A stretch of 48,713 nt of DNA, taken from contig DAINPP010000019.1 of assembly GCA_036743375.1 (NCBI GenBank), positions 1 to 48,713 of the forward strand. Reading direction: 5' to 3'. This DNA is from DAINPP01 sp036743375. Lineage in GTDB: Bacteria; Thermotogota; Thermotogae; MWEM01. Below are positions 32,505 through 41,207 of this stretch, piece after piece (positions within the stretch are counted from its first letter, which is position 1; every line of letters starts with the position of its first letter). Under the pieces are notes generated by a model that ran no database searches, was not told where the DNA came from, and saw only the letters and a program-made list of their open reading frames with translations. Made by a program: the position numbers and the translations under genes.

Positions 32505-35432
32505 ATGGATGGTAAAGGGATTCAGAATATCGTAGACGGGATCAGAGAGCAGGCAAAACTGAAGAACAAAGAGGCATGTTATGAGCTTTTAAAAAGACTC
32601 ATTGAAGAAATAAAGAGTAATGATGAACTCTCTTACTTGAAGAAAGAAGAGCTTGTGAAGTTTGTGAATCGGGCTTTTCTTCTTTTTCATGATTATACGG
32701 CGGCTGAAGCCTTTTTCAATGGACTGCTGGTACATGAAGAGACGACGGTGAGGAAAAACGGGAAATATACGGCAACTGTCCTGAATCTTCTTGGTGAACT
32801 GTATTATTATATGGGTGATTTTGATTCGGCGGAAAAGAAATACGATGAATCACTGGAAATCCGTAAACAGGAATTTGGGGATCAGCATCCGCTTACGATA
32901 GAATGTAAATCAAATCTTGCCTTGCTTCTTACTGAGAGGGGGAAATTCAGAGAATCGGAAATGATATACAATTCTATAGTCTCTGTTTATGAAAGAGAGA
33001 TGAATGATTTTCTTGAAGAGTATCTCTATACGCTTCTGAATATTGGTTTGTTGTATTGGAAATGGGGAAAATATTCTGATTCAATCAATTATTATATAAA
33101 AGCTCACGAGATTTCAAAGGAGAGCGGTTTTAAGAAGTTTTCTGCGGAAGTAGAAAACAATATTGGTGTTCTGAATATTGAAACCGGCAATTACGAAGAG
33201 GCAAAAAGGTACCTGTCTGAATCTGAAGAACTATACACTGATATCTTTCCGGCGGATCATCCGTTTCTCATCGAAACACTAAACAATTTAGCGTTTTCAG
33301 AACTGCATCTTGGTGATTTTACATCGGCTAAATTGCTTTTGGAAGATGTCCTGAAGAAAATTCCGGAGAATAGAAGAAAACATTATATTTATGCTAAAAT
33401 AGCAGCCAATCTTTCTTCAATCTATCTATCTGAAAAAGACTTTGAAAAATCTGAATCCATGATCAAACAGCTATTGGAACAGAAGGTTATTAAACTTGAG
33501 CCTGAAACTGCAGTTGTTGTCAGGTTAAATCTTGCAAAGATGAGGCTTTTTCAGGAAAGATACGAAGAAAGTCTGAGTATCATAACGGCTCTCCTTGAAG
33601 AACAGAAGAATGATTTTGGCGAAAAGACTATTCAATACACAAAAATACTCAGTCTGAAATCCCTCGCGCTGATCCAGCTTGAAAGGTATGACAAAGCGGC
33701 GGCGGAACTTCAGAAGGCCGTGGCTATTCAAAATGAAATCCTGTTTGACGTTTCCACCTCCTTTTCAAGGGATTATGCCTGGAACTTTCTGTACAGGATA
33801 GCGGATGATATCAACATCTATCTGTCATTTTTCGCTGAAAAGGGTGATAAGAGCCAGCTCAGCTGTGAGAGGGTATACGATACGATTCTGAAGCGAAAGG
33901 GGATCGTGTTTGAAACGAATATCGAACGGTACAGGAATCTCCTCAGTGAAAAGAACCCGCTTCTGAGAAAACAGTATGATGAGCTGATAAAGCTGAAAGA
34001 GGAGATCATCCTGAGGACAACAAAAGGATTTTTCCATGAGGCAAAAGAGGCGAATGAGACGCGTATCAGGGAACTGAACGATGAGATCTCAGTTCTTGAA
34101 AACAGGATCTCCATGGCGATTCCTTCCTATCGGCTGGAGAGGGAGATAAAAAATGTATCCCTCAAAACGCTTCGGGAAAGGCTGCAATCGGATATTCTGT
34201 TCGTCGATTTCTTTAAATTCAGGCGCTTTGACTTTGAGAATCCGCAGAACAAATTCATTGGGGAGAGCTATATCATCTTTTACATAGACAATGAAGGGAT
34301 CCGGTATGAAATCATAGAAGATGCGGATGTGATGGATAAACAGATCAGGCAGACGGACATCAACAGAAATCCGGATAACAGGGGTGTCTCAGAGAGTTCT
34401 GAAGAAGAAACCGGTTCGAATGAAGAGATACTCGGTTATCTTTATCAGCGGATTTTCAGTGGAATGAAGGAATCCGGAGCGGAACGCTATTCAAAGCTGT
34501 GCATTTCAACAGATGGTGAATTCACGAAACTGCCTTTTGAAACCCTTTTAAATGGTGAGGGACGATATCTCATCGAAGATTTTGAAATCTACTACGTCAG
34601 TTCAGGCAGAAGTCTCATCCGGGCTGCTTCGACTATCAGGGAAAAAGAAGCCGCTGAACAGCAGAAAGATGTGATCCTGTTTGCCAATCCCGAATTTTAT
34701 GTTCAGAATGATCAGAAAGAACCGGCCGATAAAGACAGAACGGATAGGTTCAGAGGGAGTTCTACTGTTTTCAGGAATGAACTGGATGAATTTCCACCGC
34801 TTCCCGGAACAAAGGAGGAAGTGGAGAAGATCAACACGTTGATCGATAGGAATAAGATCCGAAAGATCAGCATCTATTACAGAAAAGATGTCAACGATTC
34901 GAAAGTGAAACAACTCAATTCCCCGCTCATCCTTCATCTCGCCACGCACGGTTTCTACCTTGAAACGCGAAAGGACATCCACCCATTCTCAAGATGCGGG
35001 ATTGCCCTGAGTGGTGTGAACAACATGCTGAGAGGGGAACACCTTGAACCGTTCCTCGAGGATGGTCTGTTGACGGCAACGGATTCTCTGTCTCTGAGGC
35101 TGATGGATACCGAACTGGTTATCCTCTCCGCCTGCCGTACAGGTGCCGGTGAGGTGCGAAACGGCGAAGGGGTTCTCGGATTATCTTCCGCTTTTTTATG
35201 TGCAGGGGCTTCATCTGTTATACTTAGCCTGTGGAATGTTCCTGACTTCTTTACGGTTGAACTCATGACCGCCTTCTATGAGGGAATATTTGCCGGTTAC
35301 ACCAAATCAAAAGCCTTGAGGGATGCCAAGCTGAAGATGATCGGAAAGCTCAGAGCACAGTGGGGAGAGGCACCTACCTGGATCTGGGGCGGATTCATCC
35401 TATTTGGAGATAATAACCCCGTCTTTGGCTGA
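32505..35432 (+). CDS. TPR-CHAT caspase-like protease
   Basis: 975 residues. From about residue 40 to 430 tetratricopeptide repeats follow one another (LLGELYYYMGDFDSAEKKYD, NNIGVLNIETGNYEEAKRYL, NLAFSELHLGDFTSAKLLLE). A helical linker is followed by a CHAT peptidase domain (about residues 640-975) with the catalytic dyad H815 (ILHLATHGFYLE) and C877 (LVILSACRTGAGEVRNGEG), and the conserved tail ASSVILSLWNVPD and APTWIWGGFILFG. CHAT proteins are separase/caspase-related cysteine proteases whose TPR part senses partner proteins. It starts 16 bases after the ZAS gene and ends 12 bases before the nuclease-helicase, so one operon. The combination TPR-CHAT with an anti-sigma and a sigma recalls the type III-E CRISPR Craspase, without a CRISPR effector. 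Confidence 0.93.
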   Translation: MDGKGIQNIVDGIREQAKLKNKEACYELLKRLIEEIKSNDELSYLKKEELVKFVNRAFLLFHDYTAAEAFFNGLLVHEETTVRKNGKYTATVLNLLGELYYYMGDFDSAEKKYDESLEIRKQEFGDQHPLTIECKSNLALLLTERGKFRESEMIYNSIVSVYEREMNDFLEEYLYTLLNIGLLYWKWGKYSDSINYYIKAHEISKESGFKKFSAEVENNIGVLNIETGNYEEAKRYLSESEELYTDIFPADHPFLIETLNNLAFSELHLGDFTSAKLLLEDVLKKIPENRRKHYIYAKIAANLSSIYLSEKDFEKSESMIKQLLEQKVIKLEPETAVVVRLNLAKMRLFQERYEESLSIITALLEEQKNDFGEKTIQYTKILSLKSLALIQLERYDKAAAELQKAVAIQNEILFDVSTSFSRDYAWNFLYRIADDINIYLSFFAEKGDKSQLSCERVYDTILKRKGIVFETNIERYRNLLSEKNPLLRKQYDELIKLKEEIILRTTKGFFHEAKEANETRIRELNDEISVLENRISMAIPSYRLEREIKNVSLKTLRERLQSDILFVDFFKFRRFDFENPQNKFIGESYIIFYIDNEGIRYEIIEDADVMDKQIRQTDINRNPDNRGVSESSEEETGSNEEILGYLYQRIFSGMKESGAERYSKLCISTDGEFTKLPFETLLNGEGRYLIEDFEIYYVSSGRSLIRAASTIREKEAAEQQKDVILFANPEFYVQNDQKEPADKDRTDRFRGSSTVFRNELDEFPPLPGTKEEVEKINTLIDRNKIRKISIYYRKDVNDSKVKQLNSPLILHLATHGFYLETRKDIHPFSRCGIALSGVNNMLRGEHLEPFLEDGLLTATDSLSLRLMDTELVILSACRTGAGEVRNGEGVLGLSSAFLCAGASSVILSLWNVPDFFTVELMTAFYEGIFAGYTKSKALRDAKLKMIGKLRAQWGEAPTWIWGGFILFGDNNPVFG

Positions 35433-35444
35433 TGGAGTCAATAG

Positions 35445-37781
35445 TTGAAAAAAACACATTCAATAGCGGTAAGAGAATTAATCGAATTCATATACAGATC
35501 TGGAAATCTGGACAACCGGTTTATCGCACCGGAGCTCAACGAAAGTGCCATATTGGGGACGAAAGCGCATAAAAAGATTCAAGAAGCCTATGACGAGGAT
35601 TATGAAAGCGAAGTCTTTCTCTCATTCCTGTATGAGACCGATGACATGCTTCTGTCCGTTTACGGTCGTGCCGATGGAGTCCGTGAAAAGGACGGGGAAT
35701 TTCTGGTCGATGAGATTAAGAGTACACGCGTTCCCGTCGACGAGATAACGGATGTGCTGGATAAAAAGCATCTCTTTCAGTGTATGTGCTACGGGTTCAT
35801 GATCTGCAGGAAAAACAAACTCAAATCCATAGATCTCCGTATTACCTATTACAACCTTGATGATGAGGATATCAAATACCTCGATTACAATTATCCGGTA
35901 GAGGCGCTTGAGGAATTTTTCAGAAGCCTTGTGGCCGAAGAGGCAAAGTGGCTGAAAAGGCGGGATGACTGGGAACAGAAGCGTAATGGAAGCATCGATG
36001 TCCTTCAGTTTCCGTTCGAAGCGTTCAGAAAGGGCCAGAGAAAGTTCTCCGTTGCCGTTTATCATACCATCAAAGACAAGAAAAAACTCTTCGCTCAGGC
36101 ACCGACGGGGACGGGTAAGACACTTGCCACACTCTTTCCGTCCATCAAGGCCATCGGGCAGGGGCTCGGTGAGTCTATCTTCTATCTGACCTCAAAGACC
36201 ATCACGAGGCAGGCCGTTGAGATTAGTCTGAATCTGATGAGGGAGAAGGGGCTTTCATTCAAGTCCATCATCATCACGTCTAAGGAAAAGATGTGTATCA
36301 ACGAGGTGTTTAAATGTGATCCCTACAACTGTCCGTATGCCAACGGACATTTTGACCGTGTGAATGTGGCAATCGAAAACACGCTTGCCGAGAATGAGCA
36401 TCTCAGCAGTGAACTGATCAGGAAAAATGCCGAATTCTATCAGGTCTGTCCGCATGAGTTCTCACTGGATCTTTCGATGTTCTGTGACTGCATCATCTGC
36501 GATTACAATTACCTCTTCGACCCGCGAGCCTATCTCAGACGGTATTTTGAGGAGAAGGGGGATTATATCTTTCTGATTGACGAAGCGCATAATCTACCGG
36601 ACAGGGCCAGGGACATGTATTCCGAGATACTCGATATCCGGACGGTTAAAAACCTCATCTCGGATGCGGGAAACGCCAATAAAAAGATCAAAAAGGCTGC
36701 ACGAAAACTCGAAACGGAAGCCGGTTATTTCCTGCTCAGTGGAGAGGAAGGCTCGATATGGGCCGATCCGAAAAATCCTGAAACACTGAAAGAACCGCTC
36801 GAAGCCTGTCTGAAAGAAATCGCATCCTTTCTCATGCTTCCGGGGTACAACGCGATGAAAGAGCAGATGATGGAATACTTCTTTGAACTCAACGCGTTTA
36901 ATTCGGCACTCGAGCGGTATGATAAAAAGTATACCACCATCTACGATACCAGTGCGGATACGATAAAGGTCTTCTGTGCCGATCCCTCGGGGCATATCAA
37001 GGAGATGATCGGCAGGGGGAGAACGACGGTCTTTTTTTCGGCGACTCTTTCGCCACTCGATTATTATAAAAAACTCTTCGCCGCTGAGAATACGGATTAC
37101 AGTCTGATCCTTCGTTCACCGTTTGAACAGCAGAACCTCTGTCTGATGGTCAACCCTTCCATCTCAACGAAATACAGAGTCAGAGAATTTTCCATCGGTC
37201 ATATCGTGGAAAATATAGAAATCATCACGAGGCATAAAGGGAATTACATGATCTTCTTTCCCTCGTACAAGTACATGGAAATGGTCTTTGAGAAATTCGT
37301 CGAGAGAAATCCCGATGTAAAGGCAAGGAAGCAGGAATCTGCGATGGATGAACAGGACCGCGAGGCCTTCCTTGAATCCTTCGAACATTCACCAGATGAA
37401 ACCTTCATAGGCTTTGTCCTGATGGGCGGGATATTCGGAGAGGGAATCGACCTCACAGGAAGCCGCCTCAGCGGTGCCGTTGTTGTTGGTGTCGGAATGC
37501 CTCAGATAGGATTTGAAAGAGATCTCATCAAGGAATACTATCAGAATGAGATAGGAAAGGGCTGGGAATACGCCTATATCTATCCGGGAGCCAACAAGGT
37601 GATGCAGGCGGTAGGCCGTGTCATCAGAACATCTACTGACAGAGGGGTTGTACTGCTGATCGATGATCGTTTTGTCAAGAAACCCTATACGGCAATTTTC
37701 CCTTCGGACTGGTCTCATGCCGTGAGTGTTCGGAATAATGATGAAATCGTCCGACGGGTAAATGAATTCTGGGGAATCTGA
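35445..37781 (+). CDS. PD-(D/E)XK nuclease fused to DinG/XPD-type Fe-S helicase
   Basis: 778 residues from TTG 35445 with GGAG 7 bases upstream. Residues 1-150 have a Cas4/RecB-like nuclease site: VYGRADGVREKD and EFLVDEIKSTRVP, with the Asp and the Glu-x-Lys pair. A superfamily 2 helicase follows: Walker A AQAPTGTGKTLATL near residue 216, Fe-S cysteines near 283-355 (MCINEVFKCDPYNCPYANG, QVCPHEFSLDLSMFCDCIICD), Walker B FLIDEAHNLPDRARD near 376, and motif VI AVGRVIRTSTDRG near 722. This makes it an XPD/DinG 5'-3' DNA helicase with an attached nuclease, a type known from clostridia and relatives. Co-transcribed after the TPR-CHAT gene (12-base gap), it could be the DNA-acting arm of the system or a repair gene that shares the promoter. 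Confidence 0.92.
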   Translation: MKKTHSIAVRELIEFIYRSGNLDNRFIAPELNESAILGTKAHKKIQEAYDEDYESEVFLSFLYETDDMLLSVYGRADGVREKDGEFLVDEIKSTRVPVDEITDVLDKKHLFQCMCYGFMICRKNKLKSIDLRITYYNLDDEDIKYLDYNYPVEALEEFFRSLVAEEAKWLKRRDDWEQKRNGSIDVLQFPFEAFRKGQRKFSVAVYHTIKDKKKLFAQAPTGTGKTLATLFPSIKAIGQGLGESIFYLTSKTITRQAVEISLNLMREKGLSFKSIIITSKEKMCINEVFKCDPYNCPYANGHFDRVNVAIENTLAENEHLSSELIRKNAEFYQVCPHEFSLDLSMFCDCIICDYNYLFDPRAYLRRYFEEKGDYIFLIDEAHNLPDRARDMYSEILDIRTVKNLISDAGNANKKIKKAARKLETEAGYFLLSGEEGSIWADPKNPETLKEPLEACLKEIASFLMLPGYNAMKEQMMEYFFELNAFNSALERYDKKYTTIYDTSADTIKVFCADPSGHIKEMIGRGRTTVFFSATLSPLDYYKKLFAAENTDYSLILRSPFEQQNLCLMVNPSISTKYRVREFSIGHIVENIEIITRHKGNYMIFFPSYKYMEMVFEKFVERNPDVKARKQESAMDEQDREAFLESFEHSPDETFIGFVLMGGIFGEGIDLTGSRLSGAVVVGVGMPQIGFERDLIKEYYQNEIGKGWEYAYIYPGANKVMQAVGRVIRTSTDRGVVLLIDDRFVKKPYTAIFPSDWSHAVSVRNNDEIVRRVNEFWGI

Positions 37782-37807
37782 ACCGCTTATATTTTCTTAT
37801 GCAAACC

Positions 37808-37837
37808 TTACAAATAAAAACATAAATATGATAAACT
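37808..37837 (+). promoter_or_regulatory. Promoter of the aroF2-pheA-tyrA operon
   Basis: TTACAA, 18-base spacer, then TGATAAACT with an extended -10. Transcription would start near 37844. A CCCC/GGGG inverted repeat (about 37855-37873) follows in the leader but has no T-tract. Confidence 0.45.
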
Positions 37838-37909
37838 AAACAAATTACAGATTGCCCCGGAACAATCAGGGGAAGTGTTTTGATAAAAGTGAATACGAGG
37901 AGTTGCAAA

Positions 37910-38725
37910 ATGAAAAATCTCAAACTTGTAAAAAAAACGGAAGAAAAACAGAAGACGATTATCAGAGTGGGAGATCTTGAAATAGGAAAGAATCTCATCG
38001 TGATAGCCGGGCCCTGTTCTGTTGAAAGTGAGGGACAGACGGTTCAGACGGCTATCGGTGTCAAAGAGGCGGGGGCAAACATGCTGCGTGGCGGAGCCTT
38101 TAAACCGCGGACATCGCCATATGCCTTTCAGGGGCTCGGACTGAAAGGACTGAAAATTCTCGACAAGGCGAGAAAGGTAACCGGGTTACCGATAGTTACC
38201 GAAGTCGTTGACCCGAGGGATGTCTCATGGGTCTGCGAATATGCGGATGTGATTCAGATCGGTGCCAGAAACATGCAGAATTTCTCCCTTCTGAAAGAGG
38301 TGGGCCGTGTGGAAAAGCCCGTCCTTTTAAAACGCGGGATGTATTCAACACTGTCGGAGTGGCTGAACTGTGCGGAGTATATACTCGCCGAGGGGAACCC
38401 GAATGTGATTCTCTGTGAGCGTGGGATCAGAACCTTTGAAACGTATACGAGAAATACACTCGACCTCAGTATGATTCCGGCTGTGAAGAATGAAACACAT
38501 CTGCCGATCTTCATCGATCCCTCACACGGAACCGGGAAGAAAGAACTGATCGAATCGATGATTTACGCTGCCATCTCTGCCGGAACCGACGGACTGATCA
38601 TAGAGGTTCACAGAAATCCTTCAGAGGCGATGAGTGATGCCGCACAGCAGTACACCCCTCAGGAATTTGCCGAAATTATGAAAAAGGCAAGAAAACTTGA
38701 TAAATTTATGAAAGAAGACTTTTAA
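37910..38725 (+). CDS. aroF2: DAHP synthase, core type without regulatory domain
   Basis: 271 residues from the ATG at 37910, preceded by GAGGAG. The barrel blocks match the enzyme at 12452-13465 closely: VIAGPCSVESEGQ, LRGGAFKPRTSPYAFQGLGL, DVIQIGARNMQNF, PVLLKRGM, VILCERGIRTFE, FIDPSHGTGKKEL and GLIIEVHRNPSEA. The N-terminal ferredoxin-like domain is missing, so it should not be inhibited through that domain. It leads an operon with chorismate mutase-prephenate dehydratase and prephenate dehydrogenase, making the pathway entry and both terminal branches together. The symbol aroF2 is used only to tell the paralogues apart. Confidence 0.93.
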   Translation: MKNLKLVKKTEEKQKTIIRVGDLEIGKNLIVIAGPCSVESEGQTVQTAIGVKEAGANMLRGGAFKPRTSPYAFQGLGLKGLKILDKARKVTGLPIVTEVVDPRDVSWVCEYADVIQIGARNMQNFSLLKEVGRVEKPVLLKRGMYSTLSEWLNCAEYILAEGNPNVILCERGIRTFETYTRNTLDLSMIPAVKNETHLPIFIDPSHGTGKKELIESMIYAAISAGTDGLIIEVHRNPSEAMSDAAQQYTPQEFAEIMKKARKLDKFMKEDF

Positions 38726-38738
38726 GGATGTGATGAGA

Positions 38739-39794
38739 ATGGATCTTGAAAGTATAAGAAAGAATATAGATATATTGGACGGGAAAATCATCAAGCTGCT
38801 CAACGACAGGATGGAACAGGCGGTGCTTTCCAGGAAATTCAAGACGGGAATACTGGATACCTCCCGGGAAGAACAGATCTACGAAAAGATAAGGGAAAAT
38901 TCACAGAATCTGCTCAACGGTGATTTTCTTCTCGACTTGTACAAAACCATCATCACCGAGAGCAAGAACCTTCAGTCAAAGGATCTGAAACTCATGGCCT
39001 TTCAGGGTGAACATGGAGCCTACAGTGAAGTAGCCGCGAAAGGTTGGGATTCTGATTGTGTCCCAATGCCCTGTATGGAATTTGCCGACGTCTTTGAAGG
39101 GGTCAAAAACGGACTGTACGATTACGGGATTGTACCGGTTGAAAACACACTCGGCGGAATAGTCAGTCAGGTGAACGATCTCATGATTCATACGGATCTC
39201 TTCGTGGTTGGGGCCATAGAAATTCCCATCTCACATTGTCTTGTTACCTATAGGGGAAACGATTACAGGGAGATCAGAGAAGTCTATTCACATGTACAGG
39301 CACTAGCCCAGTGCAGGCATTTCCTCGCGAGAAACAAGCTGACACCGGTCCAGTTCTACGATACGGCAGGTGCCGCCAAGATGCTCTCCGAAAAGGGAAA
39401 GAAAAATGTTGCCGCCATATCCAGTAAACTGGCCGCTCAACTGTACAATCTCGAAATCATCAAAGAATCCGTAGAAGATCATGACATCAACCGGACGAGA
39501 TTCCTCGTTCTCTCCAAGCGGGAAAACAAAGAAAGCGGGACAAAGTGTTCCATCGTATTTTCAACCGCACATAAATCGGGAACGCTCTTCGGGGTACTTG
39601 AGCAGTTTGCAGCCGCAGACCTCAACCTCACAAGGATTGAATCCGTTCCGAATCAGAAGGGAACCTATGCCTTTTTCCTCGATTTCATCGGCTCAAATGA
39701 GGAGGAAAACGTCAAGGAAGTTCTGAAAAAAGTGGCAGCCATATCGGATGACTTCAGGGTACTCGGATGCTATAACGAGGTGAGTGTCAAGTGA
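38739..39794 (+). CDS. pheA: Bifunctional chorismate mutase / prephenate dehydratase
   Basis: About 351 residues from ATG 38739 (AAGGA 10 bases upstream; ATG 38733 is equally possible). AroQ-type chorismate mutase at residues 1-85 (ESIRKNIDILDGKIIKLLND, then FKTGILDTSREEQIYEKI). Prephenate dehydratase at about 90-270 (AFQGEHGAYSEVAAKGW, YGIVPVENTLGGIVSQVNDL, SHVQALAQCRHFL, DTAGAAKMLSE, INRTRFLVLSK with the conserved Thr-Arg-Phe). ACT regulatory domain at about 275-351 (LFGVLEQFAAADLNLTRIES, with ESVPNQKGTYAFF for Phe binding). Makes phenylpyruvate from chorismate. Downstream tyrA overlaps it by 4 bases. Confidence 0.94.
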   Translation: MDLESIRKNIDILDGKIIKLLNDRMEQAVLSRKFKTGILDTSREEQIYEKIRENSQNLLNGDFLLDLYKTIITESKNLQSKDLKLMAFQGEHGAYSEVAAKGWDSDCVPMPCMEFADVFEGVKNGLYDYGIVPVENTLGGIVSQVNDLMIHTDLFVVGAIEIPISHCLVTYRGNDYREIREVYSHVQALAQCRHFLARNKLTPVQFYDTAGAAKMLSEKGKKNVAAISSKLAAQLYNLEIIKESVEDHDINRTRFLVLSKRENKESGTKCSIVFSTAHKSGTLFGVLEQFAAADLNLTRIESVPNQKGTYAFFLDFIGSNEEENVKEVLKKVAAISDDFRVLGCYNEVSVK

Positions 39795-40564
39795 GAATAT
39801 TTATACTTGGTGCGGGAAAGATGGGCCGGTGGCTGACGGAAGAACTCTGCCACGATCATGATGTGGCCGTCTACGATGCGGATGTCAGACAGATGAAGCA
39901 CTTCTTCAACGTAACCCGTTTTAAAGAGATCGGGGAACTGAAAGCGTTTGAGCCGGAACTCGTTATCAACTGTGTCACGCTGAACAGCACGATAAAGGCG
40001 TTCGATACGATACTGGAATATCTTCCGGCAGATGCAATTCTTTCGGATATAACGTCTGTAAAGTATGGACTGGAAGATTATTACAGAAATTCAGGCTTCA
40101 GATTTGTCTCGACCCACCCGATGTTCGGCCCAACCTTTGCCAATATCAGAGACCTGAAAGAGGAGAACGCCGTTATCATCAAAGAATCGGATGAAGAGGG
40201 AAAGGACTTCTTCAGAAAATTCTTTAAGGAACTCAATCTGAATATCTTTGAATATTCCTTTGATGAACATGACCGAACGATGGCGTATTCGCTGGCGACC
40301 CCCTTTGTCTCCTCGCTCGTATTCGGTGGATGCCTGACGGAGGAAGCCGTGCCGGGAACGACGTTTAAAAAGCATATGCACATCGCTGAGAATCTCATGA
40401 ACGAAGATGATTATCTCCTCTCGGAAATCCTGTTCAACCCATACGTCGTGGAACAGATACAAAAGATCAATTCCCAGCTTTCATTTCTGACCCATATCAT
40501 CAAAGACAGAGATTTTGAAGAGATGCAGAAATATCTGGATAAGGTGAGGGAAAACATAAAATAA
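39791..40564 (+). CDS. tyrA: Prephenate dehydrogenase
   Basis: 257 residues from GTG 39791, overlapping the pheA stop as GTGA. NAD-binding start IFILGAGKMGRWLTEEL, then VINCVTLNSTIKAF, LSDITSVKYGLEDYY (the SDxxSVK motif) and FVSTHPMFGPTFANI (the HPMFGP signature). It lacks a C-terminal ACT domain and is short for the family (about 280-370), so probably not feedback-inhibited through such a domain. Produces 4-hydroxyphenylpyruvate for tyrosine. Last gene of the aroF2-pheA-tyrA operon; a hairpin cluster follows. Confidence 0.9.
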   Translation: MRIFILGAGKMGRWLTEELCHDHDVAVYDADVRQMKHFFNVTRFKEIGELKAFEPELVINCVTLNSTIKAFDTILEYLPADAILSDITSVKYGLEDYYRNSGFRFVSTHPMFGPTFANIRDLKEENAVIIKESDEEGKDFFRKFFKELNLNIFEYSFDEHDRTMAYSLATPFVSSLVFGGCLTEEAVPGTTFKKHMHIAENLMNEDDYLLSEILFNPYVVEQIQKINSQLSFLTHIIKDRDFEEMQKYLDKVRENIK

Positions 40565-40591
40565 CCTGGGATTATCTTCCGCATTTAAAAA

Positions 40592-40671
40592 TTCCTCCCT
40601 TGGGGGAAAGAGTGGAGTTCCAGGGAAACTCCTGGAAGTTCAGCAAAGCTAAACTTCAGGCCACTTGTGGC
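40592..40671. repeat. Hairpin cluster after tyrA
   Basis: Inverted repeats packed in 80 bases: TTCCTCCC/GGGGGAA (40592-40608, one bulge), GGAGTT/AACTCC (40614-40632), a long stem 40631-40660 (CCT, GAAGTT, AGC pairing with GCT, AACTTC, AGG around loop AAA), and GCCAC-TT-GTGGC (40660-40671). The GAAGTT...AACTTC core is also in hairpin 31526-31546. No T-tract. Confidence 0.7.
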
Positions 40672-40781
40672 GGTGGGGGTTTCAAAAGCATAGAATGAAC
40701 ATTATTGTTAATAATCGTCTCATAACTTTAAATAGTTAGATTATTCAGCAGCTCCTCAAAAAAAATTATTCGAGGTAGAAC

Positions 40782-41207
40782 ATGACAAGAGACCAAATCA
40801 AACAAATCATCAGACAAGAACTCTTAAAACATAAAGATGTCAAAATCATCTATCTGTTTGGTTCAATAACAAAACAGAATTTCAGAGAAGATAGTGATGT
40901 TGATTGCGCTGTTCTAACCGAAGAGATAAATTTCTTTGAAAAATATCTTAAAACCAAGTTCATCATAGAGGAAAAAATCAATCGGGATCTTGATCTGATA
41001 GACCTGAAATCTATTGATCCCGGTTTTGCCGCTGAGATTGTCTCAAAAGGTGAATTACTCTATTCTGATCTGAAAGAAACGGCAATATCATACAAGATGA
41101 GCGTTTTATCCGACTACATACAACTTGAAGAAGACAGAAAACCGGTTATTGATGCTATTTATAAGAGAGGTAGTGTATATGGTTCAGGTAATATTGGCAA
41201 AGATTGA
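40782..41207 (+). CDS. mntA: MntA-type nucleotidyltransferase antitoxin
   Basis: 141 residues. The minimal nucleotidyltransferase motif is intact: IIYLFGSITKQNFREDSDVD (Gly-Ser, ten residues, Asp-x-Asp), with a third acidic residue in RDLDLIDLKS. In MntA/HepT pairs this enzyme adds AMP units to the HEPN ribonuclease partner and so blocks it. The last 29 bases overlap the HepT-like gene, as usual for the module. The surrounding DNA is more AT-rich than the aromatic operon, which suggests separate acquisition. Confidence 0.9.
   Translation: MTRDQIKQIIRQELLKHKDVKIIYLFGSITKQNFREDSDVDCAVLTEEINFFEKYLKTKFIIEEKINRDLDLIDLKSIDPGFAAEIVSKGELLYSDLKETAISYKMSVLSDYIQLEEDRKPVIDAIYKRGSVYGSGNIGKD

Noticed and set aside
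36594..36995. Open frame antisense to the helicase
   Set aside because: Shadow of the strongly conserved helicase reading frame.
30429..37781. Type III-E or other CRISPR-Cas locus around the TPR-CHAT gene
   Set aside because: No repeat-spacer array, no Cas7-11/gRAMP, Cas1, Cas2 or other Cas protein was found. The only Cas4-like feature is the nuclease domain of the helicase fusion.
37853..37880. Attenuator before the second DAHP synthase gene
   Set aside because: The CCCC/GGGG stem has no T-tract, and no leader frame with aromatic codons was found.
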